Assembly (NCBI RefSeq): GCF_002288105.1
Contig: NZ_CP016774.1
Coordinates: 1,267,010-1,331,009, forward strand
Direction: 5' to 3'
DNA: 64,000 bases
From: Candidatus Planktophila versatilis
Lineage (GTDB): Bacteria; Actinomycetota; Actinomycetes; Nanopelagicales; Nanopelagicaceae
The notes under the pieces were generated by a model, which saw only the letters and a list, made by a program, of their open reading frames with translations, did no database searches and had not been told where the DNA came from. This document shows, piece after piece, positions 55,490 through 63,990 of the stretch (the first letter of the stretch is position 1; each line of letters starts with the position of its first letter). The position numbers and the translations under genes were made by a program.

Positions 55490-56419
55490 ATGAGCACAGA
55501 TATTCGTGAGGTTGTCATTGTTGGATCTGGACCAGCTGGTTACACCGCTGCTATCTATGCCGCTCGCGCTCAATTAAATCCTTTAATGTATGAAGGTTCT
55601 GTCACCGCCGGCGGTGCGCTCATGAATACAACTGAAGTTGAAAACTTTCCTGGTTTTATTGATGGAATCATGGGGCCAGATCTCATGGATAACATGCGTA
55701 AGCAATCAAAGCGTTTTGGTACTGAACTGATTACCGATGATGTTGTTGAAATGGATCTCACTGGTGATATCAAGATTATTAAAGATGGGTCAGGAAATGT
55801 TGTTCGCGCCCGTTCGGTAATCCTTGCGATGGGTTCGGCATATAGAGAAATTGGTTTAGAGAACGAGAAGCGTTTATCGGGGCGTGGTGTTTCATGGTGT
55901 GCCACGTGTGATGGCTTCTTCTTTCGAGATCAAGAGATTGCTGTTGTTGGTGGTGGCGACTCCGCACTTGAAGAGGCAACATTTCTAACTAAGTTTGCAA
56001 GCAAAGTTGTATTGATTCACCGCCGTGGTGAACTTCGCGCCTCTAAGATTATGCAGGAGCGCGCATTTGCTAATCCTAAAATCGAATTGTTGTGGGATAC
56101 CGAAGTCATTGATGTTCTAGGTGAGCAGAAAGTTGAAGCCCTCGAACTTCGTAACACTAAAACTGGAGAAGTAAGTAAGCGTAACTTCACTGGATTATTT
56201 GTAGCTATCGGGCATATTCCGCGCTCTGAGCTTGTTACATCTTCTGTGACACTTGATAACGAGGGTTATGTGAAAGTCGAAGGCCGCTCTACCCGCACAA
56301 ACCTCGCTGGAGTCTTTGCCTGTGGTGATCTGGTCGATCACACCTACCGACAAGCCATCACAGCGGCAGGCTCGGGATGTCAGGCAGCTCTCGATGCTGA
56401 AAAGTTTTTATCCCACTAG
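55490..56419 (+). CDS. trxB: Thioredoxin reductase
   Basis: A 309-residue flavoprotein. FAD binding by VIVGSGPAGYTAAIYAARA, redox pair in SWCATCDGFF near residues 136-139, NADPH fold at VVGGGDSALEEATFL, and the closing ACGDLVDHTYRQAITAAGSG. It reduces the thioredoxin encoded 52 bp downstream. TATTCT (55478-55483) lies 6 bases before the ATG, which indicates a leaderless start within the murJ-trxB gap. Confidence 0.97.
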   Translation: MSTDIREVVIVGSGPAGYTAAIYAARAQLNPLMYEGSVTAGGALMNTTEVENFPGFIDGIMGPDLMDNMRKQSKRFGTELITDDVVEMDLTGDIKIIKDGSGNVVRARSVILAMGSAYREIGLENEKRLSGRGVSWCATCDGFFFRDQEIAVVGGGDSALEEATFLTKFASKVVLIHRRGELRASKIMQERAFANPKIELLWDTEVIDVLGEQKVEALELRNTKTGEVSKRNFTGLFVAIGHIPRSELVTSSVTLDNEGYVKVEGRSTRTNLAGVFACGDLVDHTYRQAITAAGSGCQAALDAEKFLSH

Positions 56420-56471
56420 TAACCTCAACCGCTATAGAATTACAAGAGCTAGATAGAAAATAGGAGTAAAG

Positions 56472-56795
56472 ATGAGCGCACCAATCAAAGTCACAGCAGC
56501 CAATTTCGATGAGGTTGTGCTTAAAAGCAGCACGCCAGTGCTCGTTGATTTCTGGGCCGAATGGTGTGGTCCATGCCGCGCAATCGCTCCGATTCTTGAT
56601 GATATCGCTGCAGAACACGGTGATAAGTTAAAGATTGTAAAGCTCAATACCGATGAAGAATCTGCCATCGCTATCAAATATGGCGTGACCTCTATTCCAA
56701 TGCTCAATGTCTATGTCAATGGTGAAGTAGTAAAGACAATCATTGGTGCAAAGCCAAAGCCTGCTCTTCTGAAAGAGCTCGAAGGTTTCATCTAA
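56472..56795 (+). CDS. trxA: Thioredoxin
   Basis: A 107-residue thioredoxin with the FWAEWCGPCRAIAPILD active site near residue 33 and the cis-proline in TSIPMLNVYV. An AGGAG ribosome site is about 8 bases before the ATG. It is followed 28 bp later by the CwlM-like gene, as in Mycobacterium (trxC-cwlM). Confidence 0.97.
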   Translation: MSAPIKVTAANFDEVVLKSSTPVLVDFWAEWCGPCRAIAPILDDIAAEHGDKLKIVKLNTDEESAIAIKYGVTSIPMLNVYVNGEVVKTIIGAKPKPALLKELEGFI

Positions 56796-56823
56796 TTAAC
56801 TTACTTTTAGGAAGAGTCTTGCT

Positions 56824-57822
56824 ATGAAAGAGATGTCGGCCGATGACATTCGCTCTTTTCAGCAAGAGCGTGGTCTTCACATCACCGGTGAGCTCAACGA
56901 ACAAACACTTCGCGCGCTAGAAGAGGCCAGATGGAAGTTGGGCGATCGCTCGCTCTATCTACAAAAGCCGCCATTGATGCACGGTGATGATGTGGCAGCT
57001 CTGCAATCGCGTCTGACTGAGATGGGTTTTCACTGCGGACGAGTTGATGGAATTTACGGAGCTATGACCGAAAGTGCTGTTAAGGAATTCCAAAAATCTG
57101 TCGGTGTTGCCATTGATGGTAAGTGTGGTCCGGCAACAATTATCGCAATGCTTCGTCTGACAAAAATTGTTTCCGGTGGTGCACCCGCAGCACTTCGTGA
57201 AAGTGCGCTGCAGAAAAATCGTGGGCCTGCTTTGGCTAATAAAGTAATTGTAATTGATCCAAGTTCAGAAGATTATGAGCGAGAGATTGTCTTTGATATT
57301 GCCCAGCGGTTAGAGGGACGTCTATTAGCACTGGGTGCATCTGTTTTTCTCACACGCGGTGCTAATAACAACCCCAGTGAAGAAGAGCGGATTTTATTTA
57401 CCAATAAAAATAAGGCTGATTTGATGATTTCATTTCATATCGACCAGCACAAAAACCCAGAAGCACATGGTGTGGCAACATTTTTCTATGGCAATGACCA
57501 ACATGGCGTGCACTCAATTGTGGGTGAAAGATTTGCATCCTTAGTACAGCGCGAACTCTGTGCACGTACTGATTTCCTGAATTGCCGCACACATGCAAAG
57601 ACATGGGATTCACTTCGCCTGATCACCGCACCTGCAGTTCGTGTGGATCTTGGATATATCTCAAATAGCGCAGATGCTGCCCGCTTGGCCCGAGCCGAAT
57701 TTAGAGACACCATTGCTGAAAGCTTCATTATTGCGATTCAGCGCCTTTATTTAGCGGCCGAAGATGATGCAAAGACTGGAACCTTGCGAATATCAGACCT
57801 ACGTAGCGCAGGTCTTCGCTGA
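56824..57822 (+). CDS. cwlM: CwlM-like N-acetylmuramoyl-L-alanine amidase homolog, probably inactive
   Basis: A 332-residue cytosolic protein without signal peptide. Residues 5-45 and 55-115 are two peptidoglycan-binding-1 repeats. Residues 138-300 are an Amidase_3 fold. The zinc site is damaged: the usual DPGHGG reads DPSSED (145-150), losing the first histidine, while H205 in SFHIDQH remains; the catalytic glutamate of the VxVExGFxSN element is D275 in VRVDLGYISN. Mycobacterial CwlM acts as a regulator of MurA under control of PknB and not as a hydrolase; the same role is likely here. The C-terminal tail has threonines that could be phosphorylated. Confidence 0.85.
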   Translation: MKEMSADDIRSFQQERGLHITGELNEQTLRALEEARWKLGDRSLYLQKPPLMHGDDVAALQSRLTEMGFHCGRVDGIYGAMTESAVKEFQKSVGVAIDGKCGPATIIAMLRLTKIVSGGAPAALRESALQKNRGPALANKVIVIDPSSEDYEREIVFDIAQRLEGRLLALGASVFLTRGANNNPSEEERILFTNKNKADLMISFHIDQHKNPEAHGVATFFYGNDQHGVHSIVGERFASLVQRELCARTDFLNCRTHAKTWDSLRLITAPAVRVDLGYISNSADAARLARAEFRDTIAESFIIAIQRLYLAAEDDAKTGTLRISDLRSAGLR

Positions 57823-57879
57823 TTAATGAAGAGGATATTCATTCGCTAGCATCGCTTGACCTATGGGAGACTTCTCCTT

Positions 57880-59139
57880 ATGTCTGACATCTCTATCCGC
57901 TACCAAACCGGCGCCCCACAGAATCTCGAGAAGAGATTTGCTGCGCGCGCTGCCGAGATGCTGCCTTCAGAGATTCGTTCACTTTTTGCAGTTGCATCTC
58001 GCCCGGAAATTGTTTCACTCGCGGGTGGAATGCCAAATCTGTCTGCCCTTCCGATGGAGATGATTGCCGGGGTAGTCAAGGAACTCATTCTCACCAATGG
58101 TTCGGAAGCACTGCAATATGGAAGTGGCCAGGGACATCCGAAACTTCGGGAACAGATTTGCGATGTGATGGCACTTGAAGGAATTCGCGCAAACCCTGAT
58201 GATGTTGTTATTACTACCGGTTCCCAGCAAGCACTAGATCTCATCTCTCGAATCTTTATCGATCCAGGTGATGTTGTCCTCGTTGAAGCTCCTTCTTATG
58301 TCGGTGCCCTCGGAACTTTCCGTCAATACCAAGCTTCAGTCGTTCATGTTGAAATGGATAACGACGGGCTTGTTCCAGATTCATTACGTGCAGCAATTAA
58401 GAGTGTGCGTGCTACCGGGCGCAAGATCAAGTTCTTGTATCTAATTCCAAATTACCAAAACCCCACTGGTGTTTGTCTGCCCGCTGATCGCCGCACCGAG
58501 ATCTTAAGTATCTGCCGTGAAGAAGAAATCTTTGTCGTTGAAGATAACCCTTACGGGCTATTAGGTTTTGATAAGCCTTCCCCGAATGCAATGCGCGCCG
58601 AAGATTCTGAAAATGTTATTTACTTAGGCTCTTTTTCAAAGACTATTGCTCCTGGGCTTCGTGTGGGTTGGGCACTTGTTCCGCAATCACTGAAAGATAA
58701 GTTGGTGATTTCATCTGAATCTTCAATTTTGTGTCCGTCAAACTTCACCCAGCTCACTATCTCTAGTTATTTGGCTGATCAGCCATGGCGCGATCAGATT
58801 GCTAGCTTCTGTGAGCTTTATAAGGTGCGCCGCGATGCGATGCTGGAATCCCTAGAACAACATTTCCCAGCAGAGGCCACATGGACAAAGCCTGGTGGTG
58901 GTTTTTATGTGTGGGTTAATTTGCCGGCTGAAATTGATACTAAAGCTTTAATGCCAAAGGCGATTGTGGCCAAGGTTGCTTATGTGCCAGGCAGTGCCTT
59001 CTACGCAGATGGCCTGGGCTCATGGGCGATGCGTCTTTCTTATTGCCACCCAACACCAGAGCGGATTCGTGAAGGTGTGAAAGCACTCGGTGGTGTGATT
59101 AAGCAAGAGATGGGTCGCAGAGGAACCGCTCTTACTTAG
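57880..59139 (+). CDS. PLP-dependent aminotransferase class I/II (LysN/2-aminoadipate-type)
   Basis: A 419-residue transaminase. GSQQALDLISRIF and PNYQNPTGVCLP bind cofactor and carboxylate, DNPYGLLGFD holds the aspartate near PLP, and LGSFSKTIAPGLRVGW carries the Schiff-base lysine near residue 251. It resembles 2-aminoadipate/aromatic aminotransferases of the MocR-catalytic-domain type, without a DNA-binding part. The ATG at 57880 follows a GGGAGA ribosome site at 57864-57869; a TTG at 57856 would add eight residues. It ends 8 bp inside the convergent parB gene. Confidence 0.93.
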   Translation: MSDISIRYQTGAPQNLEKRFAARAAEMLPSEIRSLFAVASRPEIVSLAGGMPNLSALPMEMIAGVVKELILTNGSEALQYGSGQGHPKLREQICDVMALEGIRANPDDVVITTGSQQALDLISRIFIDPGDVVLVEAPSYVGALGTFRQYQASVVHVEMDNDGLVPDSLRAAIKSVRATGRKIKFLYLIPNYQNPTGVCLPADRRTEILSICREEEIFVVEDNPYGLLGFDKPSPNAMRAEDSENVIYLGSFSKTIAPGLRVGWALVPQSLKDKLVISSESSILCPSNFTQLTISSYLADQPWRDQIASFCELYKVRRDAMLESLEQHFPAEATWTKPGGGFYVWVNLPAEIDTKALMPKAIVAKVAYVPGSAFYADGLGSWAMRLSYCHPTPERIREGVKALGGVIKQEMGRRGTALT

Positions 59140-60001
59140 AACCTTCGATGAGATCAACAATGCGTTGTAGATCTTCATTGCCTGCAAATTCGATAACAAT
59201 CTTGCCTTTACCTTTACCACTCTCCACACTCACACGGGTATCAAGGTAATCACTTAAGAGTTCGGCGGCAGCTAAGCCGGCACCTGATACTCCCTTAACG
59301 CTAGATTTCTTAGCGCCCTTACTTGTTGGTTTCATGGTGGCGATAATTTCTTCAGTAGAGCGAACACTTAGCCCCTCTGCCACAATTCTGGAGGCAAGCT
59401 TTTCAATCTCTGTTGCATCTGTGAGTCCCAGCAGTGCTCGCGCGTGGCCGGCAGAAAGAACACCGGATGCAACTTTGCGTTGCACCGCATCAGGAAGATT
59501 TAATAACCGGATTGTGTTTGAAATCAGTGGGCGTGATCGGCCAAGTTTGAGAGCGAGTTCATCGTGGGTGCAGCCAAAGTCGCTGAGCAATTGTGCATAT
59601 GCCGCGCCTTCTTCCAATGGGTTGAGGTTGCTGCGGTGAATATTTTCAATCAGTGCATCACGAAGAAGTTCATTATCCGGTGTCTGTCTAATGATGACAG
59701 GAATAGAAGTTAGCCCGGCAGCTTTAGCAGCGCGGTAGCGGCGTTCTCCCATAACGAGTTCATATTTATTCTCCGCAACTTTGCGAACTACAGGTGGTTG
59801 CAAGATACCGATTGATTTAATGGATGCAATTAATTCATTGAGTGCCGTTTCATCAAAGACTGTACGAGGCTGACGTGGGTTAGGTGAAATTTGGTTGATG
59901 GGCACTTCGTTTTGTTGTGCAACTTCAGTGCCGGCAACAGTAAGTGATGTGGGAATAAGTGAATCAAGATTTGTGCCGAGCCCACCACGTTTAATCGCCA
60001 T
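59132..60001 (-). CDS. parB: Chromosome partitioning protein ParB
   Basis: A 289-residue CTP-dependent clamp protein. VMGERRYRAAKAAGL (near residue 85) is the CTP-binding motif, the helix-turn-helix near residues 130-165 contains RSRPLISNTIRLL and binds parS, and the C-terminal dimer domain includes KGKGKIVIEFAGNEDLQRI. The start overlaps the parA stop by one base. It spreads from the parS sites near parA and rsmG. Confidence 0.97.
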   Translation of the reverse strand: MAIKRGGLGTNLDSLIPTSLTVAGTEVAQQNEVPINQISPNPRQPRTVFDETALNELIASIKSIGILQPPVVRKVAENKYELVMGERRYRAAKAAGLTSIPVIIRQTPDNELLRDALIENIHRSNLNPLEEGAAYAQLLSDFGCTHDELALKLGRSRPLISNTIRLLNLPDAVQRKVASGVLSAGHARALLGLTDATEIEKLASRIVAEGLSVRSTEEIIATMKPTSKGAKKSSVKGVSGAGLAAAELLSDYLDTRVSVESGKGKGKIVIEFAGNEDLQRIVDLIEGSK

Positions 60002-60909
60002 TATGCAATTCCACCTTTGTAATTAATGCTGACTACATTTGAATCAAAGACAACATCATCTTTAGCTTTCCCTCGTTCTGCAATCTCACGGGCTACTTGC
60101 ATATAAGCAATCGCACCCGGTGAGAGCGGGTCATAGGTCATCACTGTTTGGTTATATGAAGGTGCCTCTGAAACGCGCACCGCACGAGGAATAGGAATAT
60201 CAATAAGTTCATTAGGAAAATGTGATCGCACATTTGCTGCAACATCATTTGATAAACGTGTGCGCCCATCAAACATAGTTAAAACAATGGTGGAAAGGTT
60301 AAGTGTTGGGTTTAATCTCTTCTTCACAACAGAGTAGGTCTCAAGAAGTTGTGACAAGCCTTCTAGTGCGTAGTACTCGGTTTGAATCGGGATTAACAAT
60401 TCTTTTGATCCAGCAAATGCATTGATGGTAAGTAAACCTAGTGATGGTGGGCAATCAATAAAAATGTAATCATAATTTGCACTAATTTCATCGATAGCGG
60501 CCTTGAGTTGTAGTTCGCGGGCAACCATGGAAACTAAATTAATTTCGGCATTGGCAAGTGATGTATTTGAAGGAAGGCAATCAAGTGCTGGAAAACCTGC
60601 CACCTTTTGAATGACCTCTGAAATTTGCGCACTACCCATCAGCACTTCATAGACACCGGCTGATTGGCGGTGCTCTACCCCCAGGGCAGTTGAGGCATTT
60701 CCTTGTGGATCTAGATCAATAACAAGGACTCGCAAACCCCCCATAGAAAGGGCGGCTGCAATATTGACGGTGGTGGTGGTTTTACCCACCCCGCCCTTCT
60801 GATTTGCGACGGTGAAAATTCGGGTGGAGGCCGGCTTGGCCATCGCCTCTTTTAGCCGGCGAACCCCGACAACTTTGGGGAGTGTTTCACGTGAATCATC
60901 ACCGGGCAT
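60001..60909 (-). CDS. parA: Chromosome partitioning ATPase ParA
   Basis: A 302-residue Soj/ParA ATPase. The deviant Walker A motif is KGGVGKTTTTVNIAAAL (about residues 37-53), with DLDPQGNASTALG and DCPPSLGLL later. It drives segregation of ParB-parS complexes. A parS-like site is inside codons 4-9 of this reading frame (60883-60898). A downstream ATG (at MAKPAST, residue 23) would put that site in the leader instead; I keep the longer form but the start is uncertain. Twelve residues before the ATP site are poorly conserved. Confidence 0.96.
   Translation of the reverse strand: MPGDDSRETLPKVVGVRRLKEAMAKPASTRIFTVANQKGGVGKTTTTVNIAAALSMGGLRVLVIDLDPQGNASTALGVEHRQSAGVYEVLMGSAQISEVIQKVAGFPALDCLPSNTSLANAEINLVSMVARELQLKAAIDEISANYDYIFIDCPPSLGLLTINAFAGSKELLIPIQTEYYALEGLSQLLETYSVVKKRLNPTLNLSTIVLTMFDGRTRLSNDVAANVRSHFPNELIDIPIPRAVRVSEAPSYNQTVMTYDPLSPGAIAYMQVAREIAERGKAKDDVVFDSNVVSINYKGGIA
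60883..60898. promoter_or_regulatory. parS-like site in the 5' end of parA
   Basis: TGTTTCACGTGAATCA differs by a single base from the perfect palindrome TGTTTCACGTGAAACA recognised by ParB in most bacteria. It lies within the first codons of parA (or its leader, if the later start is used). Nearby parA and parB genes support the function. Confidence 0.8.
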
Positions 60910-60948
60910 GGGCCAATCTAACCACTCCTGGCGCCGCAGCTCCTTCGC

Positions 60949-61530
60949 CTAGCTCGGTTTGCGCAGTTCGACGATGCGCCCGAGGCCTATTCCTTCGAGT
61001 TCAATCTCATGGAGTACCGCGTTCTTTACCCCCACCATCTCGGCGGCGGCAGATTCACCCTTCATTGCAAGCAAGGCTCCCCCGGTTTTAACCATATGCC
61101 AGCTAATTTTCTTCAGCTTCTCTAACGGGGCCACAGCCCTGGCGGTGACGTATTCGGCGCTCTTCTTCACATCTTGGGCGCGCCCACGAATCACTTCAAT
61201 ACCAAGTCCCTCGGTCGCCTCTTTTAAGAATTCAACCCTGCGCTCAAGGGGTTCGATCAGGGTTACTTTTAGATCAGGACGAGCTAGGGCTATCACTATG
61301 CCAGGCAAGCCCGCCCCGGAGCCAATATCAAAAAGGGAGGCATTCTGAGGCAGAAGCTGGGTTACCGGTAGGCAGTTAAAGATATGGCGTTCCCAGATGC
61401 GCTCGCCTTCGCGGGGGCCAATCAGGCCTCGCTCAATTCCGGCGGTGGTCAGAAATTGCGCAAAGGCACGAATCTCTTCCTGGCGTTCTGGGAAGTAGCG
61501 GCCGACTAGCCCCTCTACTGATTGTTCCAC
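60949..61530 (-). CDS. rsmG: 16S rRNA (guanine-N7) methyltransferase RsmG
   Basis: A 193-residue methyltransferase (GidB). The SAM-binding loop is in FDIGSGAGLPGIVIALARP near residue 70; EPLERRVEFLKEATEGLG and YVTARAVAPLEKL follow. It modifies the base near the streptomycin site of 16S rRNA (G527 in E. coli). The GTG start lies within a parS-like site. It belongs to the leftward run rpmH-rnpA-yidD-yidC-khpB-rsmG. Confidence 0.96.
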   Translation of the reverse strand: MEQSVEGLVGRYFPERQEEIRAFAQFLTTAGIERGLIGPREGERIWERHIFNCLPVTQLLPQNASLFDIGSGAGLPGIVIALARPDLKVTLIEPLERRVEFLKEATEGLGIEVIRGRAQDVKKSAEYVTARAVAPLEKLKKISWHMVKTGGALLAMKGESAAAEMVGVKNAVLHEIELEGIGLGRIVELRKPS

Positions 61531-61538
61531 GTGAAACT
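61523..61538. promoter_or_regulatory. parS-like site overlapping the rsmG start codon
   Basis: TGTTCCACGTGAAACT matches the parS variant GTTCCACGTGAAAC found in actinobacteria (14-mer at 61524-61537). The GTG start codon of rsmG (61530-61528 on the minus strand) lies within it. It is 640 bp from the parA-linked site. Confidence 0.88.
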
Positions 61539-61542
61539 AGAT

Positions 61543-62085
61543 CTACGCTGGGTAGATAACGACGAAGCGGTTTGGGTCTTCACCATCTGACTCTGAGGTC
61601 AGCCCTAAAGTCTGGATAGTGTCGTGGATGATTTTGCGCTCAAAGGCGTTCATTGGGTCTAGCTTGATTGAGCTGCCTGTGGTCTTTGCTTGTTCAGCCA
61701 TCTCTTGCGCCAGAGCGGTGAGCTCTTTGCGGCGCCCTGCTCTAAATCCATCGATATCAAGCATAAGTCGGCTGCGATCCCCGGTTGCTGTCTGCACAGC
61801 TAGGCGGGTGAGCTCTTGGATTGAATCAAGGACTTCACCTTCTGCTCCCACCAGGTGCTTAAGTTTGCCACCCACGATTGCAAGAGCTGCCCGACCATTT
61901 TCCACATCGATATCGATATCGCCATCGAGATCTGCAATATCCAGTAGGCCTTCTAGGTAGTCGGCTGCGATATCGCCCTCTTCTTCAAGTTTGGCAGCAC
62001 TTTTTGGAGCGCGCTCCTCTTTTGAACCAACCACTTCTTCGGTTGCTTCTAAAGTTTCTACTGTTGTTTCGGTGCTCTCTGACAT
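61543..62085 (-). CDS. khpB: RNA-binding protein KhpB/Jag
   Basis: A 180-residue protein. An acidic N-terminal part (residues 1-45) is followed by a KH-type domain (VENGRAALAIVGGKLKHLVG) and an R3H domain (NAFERKIIHDTIQTLG with R and H). It binds mRNA and affects wall growth and division in other bacteria. The N-terminal Jag domain proper is missing or shortened. Located between yidC and rsmG, as expected. Confidence 0.92.
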   Translation of the reverse strand: MSESTETTVETLEATEEVVGSKEERAPKSAAKLEEEGDIAADYLEGLLDIADLDGDIDIDVENGRAALAIVGGKLKHLVGAEGEVLDSIQELTRLAVQTATGDRSRLMLDIDGFRAGRRKELTALAQEMAEQAKTTGSSIKLDPMNAFERKIIHDTIQTLGLTSESDGEDPNRFVVIYPA

Positions 62086-62137
62086 CTTCTCATCCTTTGT
62101 CCGGGTTAAGCGTTATTAATAGTATTTGTCTGATTTA

Positions 62138-63070
62138 TTACTTCTTCTTCTTTTTCTTCTTTGGTTGTTTTCGTTGTCCCAGAACTTCTGGAGCCTGCTC
62201 CTGGTTCTGGTCAATTTCAGTGCTCTGTGTTTTATTCTCTAACTTTTCTTTCTCCGCGCGCTTTTTTGCCAACGCCTCATATGCCGGAGATCCCGGTGTT
62301 GGGTTTCGTTTGATGACGTAGTACTGCTGTCCCCAAGTCCAGAGGTTTGTAGTCGACCAGTAGATCAATACACCCACTGGGAAGTTAACTCCTGAAACTG
62401 CAAAGATAACTGGGAATGCATACAACATAATTTTTTGCTGCTGCAACATCATATTGTTACTTGCATCCATCTTTGGCATGCCTTTAACCATGAGTTGGCG
62501 CTGGGTAGTAAATGTTGTGGCAGACATGAAGATAATCAAAATTACAGTGACGATGCGAACATTAAGGTCGGTAGTGCCTAAGAAGCTCTGTGAAATCTTG
62601 GCGCCGAAAAATGTCGCTTGCGCCGCGCTGTCTAGGAATTCGCCTTTAAGAAATCCGCGTCCGATAGGGGCTGCTACGCCTTCATCAGTCTTTGCTGCGA
62701 TTCCGTTAAGCACGGTAAAGAGGGCGAAGAAAATTGGTGCTTGGGCAATGATTGGAAAACATGATGCGAGTGGATTTGTTTTGTGCTCTTTATAGAGCTT
62801 CATCATCTCTTCTGATTGCTTTTGACGGTCGTCCTTAAACTTCTTTTGAATCTCTTTCATGTGAGGTTGTAGTGCAGTCATTGCGCGTTGGCTTTTAATC
62901 TGCTTCACAAAAAGTGGGATCAGAATAATTCGGATGAGTATTACCAGACCTATGATGGAAAGAGTCCAGGTGACACCTGAGTCTTTACCAAATATGGGAG
63001 CAACCGCTTGGTGAATTGCCACCATGACACCAGAAACGATGCTATAGAGCGGGTTAAGAATTGAGTCCAT
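62138..63070 (-). CDS. yidC: Membrane protein insertase YidC
   Basis: A 310-residue insertase with five membrane helices. WTLSIIGLVILIRIILIPLF starts the core and contains the groove arginine; the coiled C1 loop follows (KQIKSQRAMTALQPHMKEI). The C-terminal tail is acidic and glutamine-rich and ends in seven consecutive lysines, which can contact the ribosome. It inserts and folds membrane proteins with or without Sec. The start overlaps the yidD stop by one base. Confidence 0.96.
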   Translation of the reverse strand: MDSILNPLYSIVSGVMVAIHQAVAPIFGKDSGVTWTLSIIGLVILIRIILIPLFVKQIKSQRAMTALQPHMKEIQKKFKDDRQKQSEEMMKLYKEHKTNPLASCFPIIAQAPIFFALFTVLNGIAAKTDEGVAAPIGRGFLKGEFLDSAAQATFFGAKISQSFLGTTDLNVRIVTVILIIFMSATTFTTQRQLMVKGMPKMDASNNMMLQQQKIMLYAFPVIFAVSGVNFPVGVLIYWSTTNLWTWGQQYYVIKRNPTPGSPAYEALAKKRAEKEKLENKTQSTEIDQNQEQAPEVLGQRKQPKKKKKKK

Positions 63071-63330
63071 TAGCGAGCTCCTACTAGTGTTTTATGGGCT
63101 TTTTTCGCATCTGCGCAATCAAGGTCTTCATCTACATAATCAACGCCGCCGAGTGACCACGGGTTGCAGCGAAGGATTCGGTATGAAGCCATCGCAATTC
63201 CTTTTAACCCATGGCGAGTAATCGCTGTGAGGGCGTAGTTAGAACAAGATGGGTAGTACTTGCATCGTGGCGCGAACGCGCTAGAAAATAATTGGTAGGC
63301 GCGGGTGAGTGCGGTAAGAAGTAACTTCAT
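63070..63330 (-). CDS. yidD: Membrane protein insertion efficiency factor YidD
   Basis: An 86-residue protein with a short amphipathic N-terminus and the signature [15 protein letters not shown] followed by [19 protein letters not shown]. It helps YidC at the membrane. One-base overlaps with rnpA and yidC indicate tight translational coupling. Confidence 0.96.
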   Translation of the reverse strand: MKLLLTALTRAYQLFSSAFAPRCKYYPSCSNYALTAITRHGLKGIAMASYRILRCNPWSLGGVDYVDEDLDCADAKKAHKTLVGAR

Positions 63331-63686
63331 TAGCGCGCCTCAATTTTTTTAGAGCGCTCGATAAGTTTTTGGATAAGGGTAGAAATCTCTGACGCCACAT
63401 TTTTATCATCGCTTTGTTTAAGAGCGCGAACAACAAAAAGTGAGCCGAGTGGGAGTTTTACAATATGAGGTGCGGCCGCGTGGCGAACTTTGCGCGCAAG
63501 GCGGTGACGTTTGACGGATCCGCCGACAGTTTTGTTAATGATGAGTCCGCATTTTGCTGATGCATTATTTGTGACAGGTGAGATGTAGAGATATCCAACA
63601 AAGTGTTCTGTAGTAACTCGGATTCCGCTTTTTGTTGCTCGGGCGAAATCAGAGCTTGAAGTTAAACGTGCGTCGGCTGGGAGCAC
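63330..63686 (-). CDS. rnpA: Ribonuclease P protein component
   Basis: A 118-residue basic protein. The RNA-binding core reads [17 protein letters not shown], matching the RNR box of the family with histidine at one arginine-flanked position; [11 protein letters not shown] precedes it. With RNase P RNA (not seen in this window) it removes 5' leaders of tRNA precursors. 26 bp after rpmH. Confidence 0.94.
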   Translation of the reverse strand: MLPADARLTSSSDFARATKSGIRVTTEHFVGYLYISPVTNNASAKCGLIINKTVGGSVKRHRLARKVRHAAAPHIVKLPLGSLFVVRALKQSDDKNVASEISTLIQKLIERSKKIEAR

Positions 63687-63712
63687 GAGAAGATCCGTTG
63701 CGCTCTTAAACC

Positions 63713-63850
63713 TTAGGCAGAGAGCTTTATACGGCCCTTGGCACGGCGAGCAGAGAGAACTGCGCGTCCTGCACGGGTAGCCATGCGCGCGCGGAAGCCA
63801 TGCTTCTTGGCGCGGCGACGCGTATTTGGCTGAAAGGTGCGCTTTGTCAT
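63713..63850 (-). CDS. rpmH: Ribosomal protein L34
   Basis: A 45-residue, very basic protein starting [19 protein letters not shown], with [19 protein letters not shown] near the end, the normal size and signature. The ATG at 63850 has a TTGGAG ribosome site 5-10 bases upstream. It opens the leftward operon and is the standard left neighbour of dnaA across the origin region. Confidence 0.97.
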   Translation of the reverse strand: MTKRTFQPNTRRRAKKHGFRARMATRAGRAVLSARRAKGRIKLSA

Positions 63851-63928
63851 GAGAACTCCAAAATGTTGAGGGCGCTTTAGCCCTAGCTGGTCATAAATAC
63901 GGGGGAGGCAAGATGGCAAGGTTACGGG

Positions 63929-63990
63929 TGTGGATAGCCGCGGGTCAAACCAGCGATCTGCCCCTTCTACGCTCTGATAATTGTGGATAA
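63929..63990. promoter_or_regulatory. DnaA boxes at the edge of the origin region
   Basis: TGTGGATAA at 63982-63990 is a perfect DnaA box, and TGTGGATAG at 63929-63937 differs by one base. Both lie upstream of rpmH, where actinobacteria have the rpmH-dnaA spacer. The rest of the spacer and dnaA lie past the right edge, so the position of the origin itself is inferred. Confidence 0.7.
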
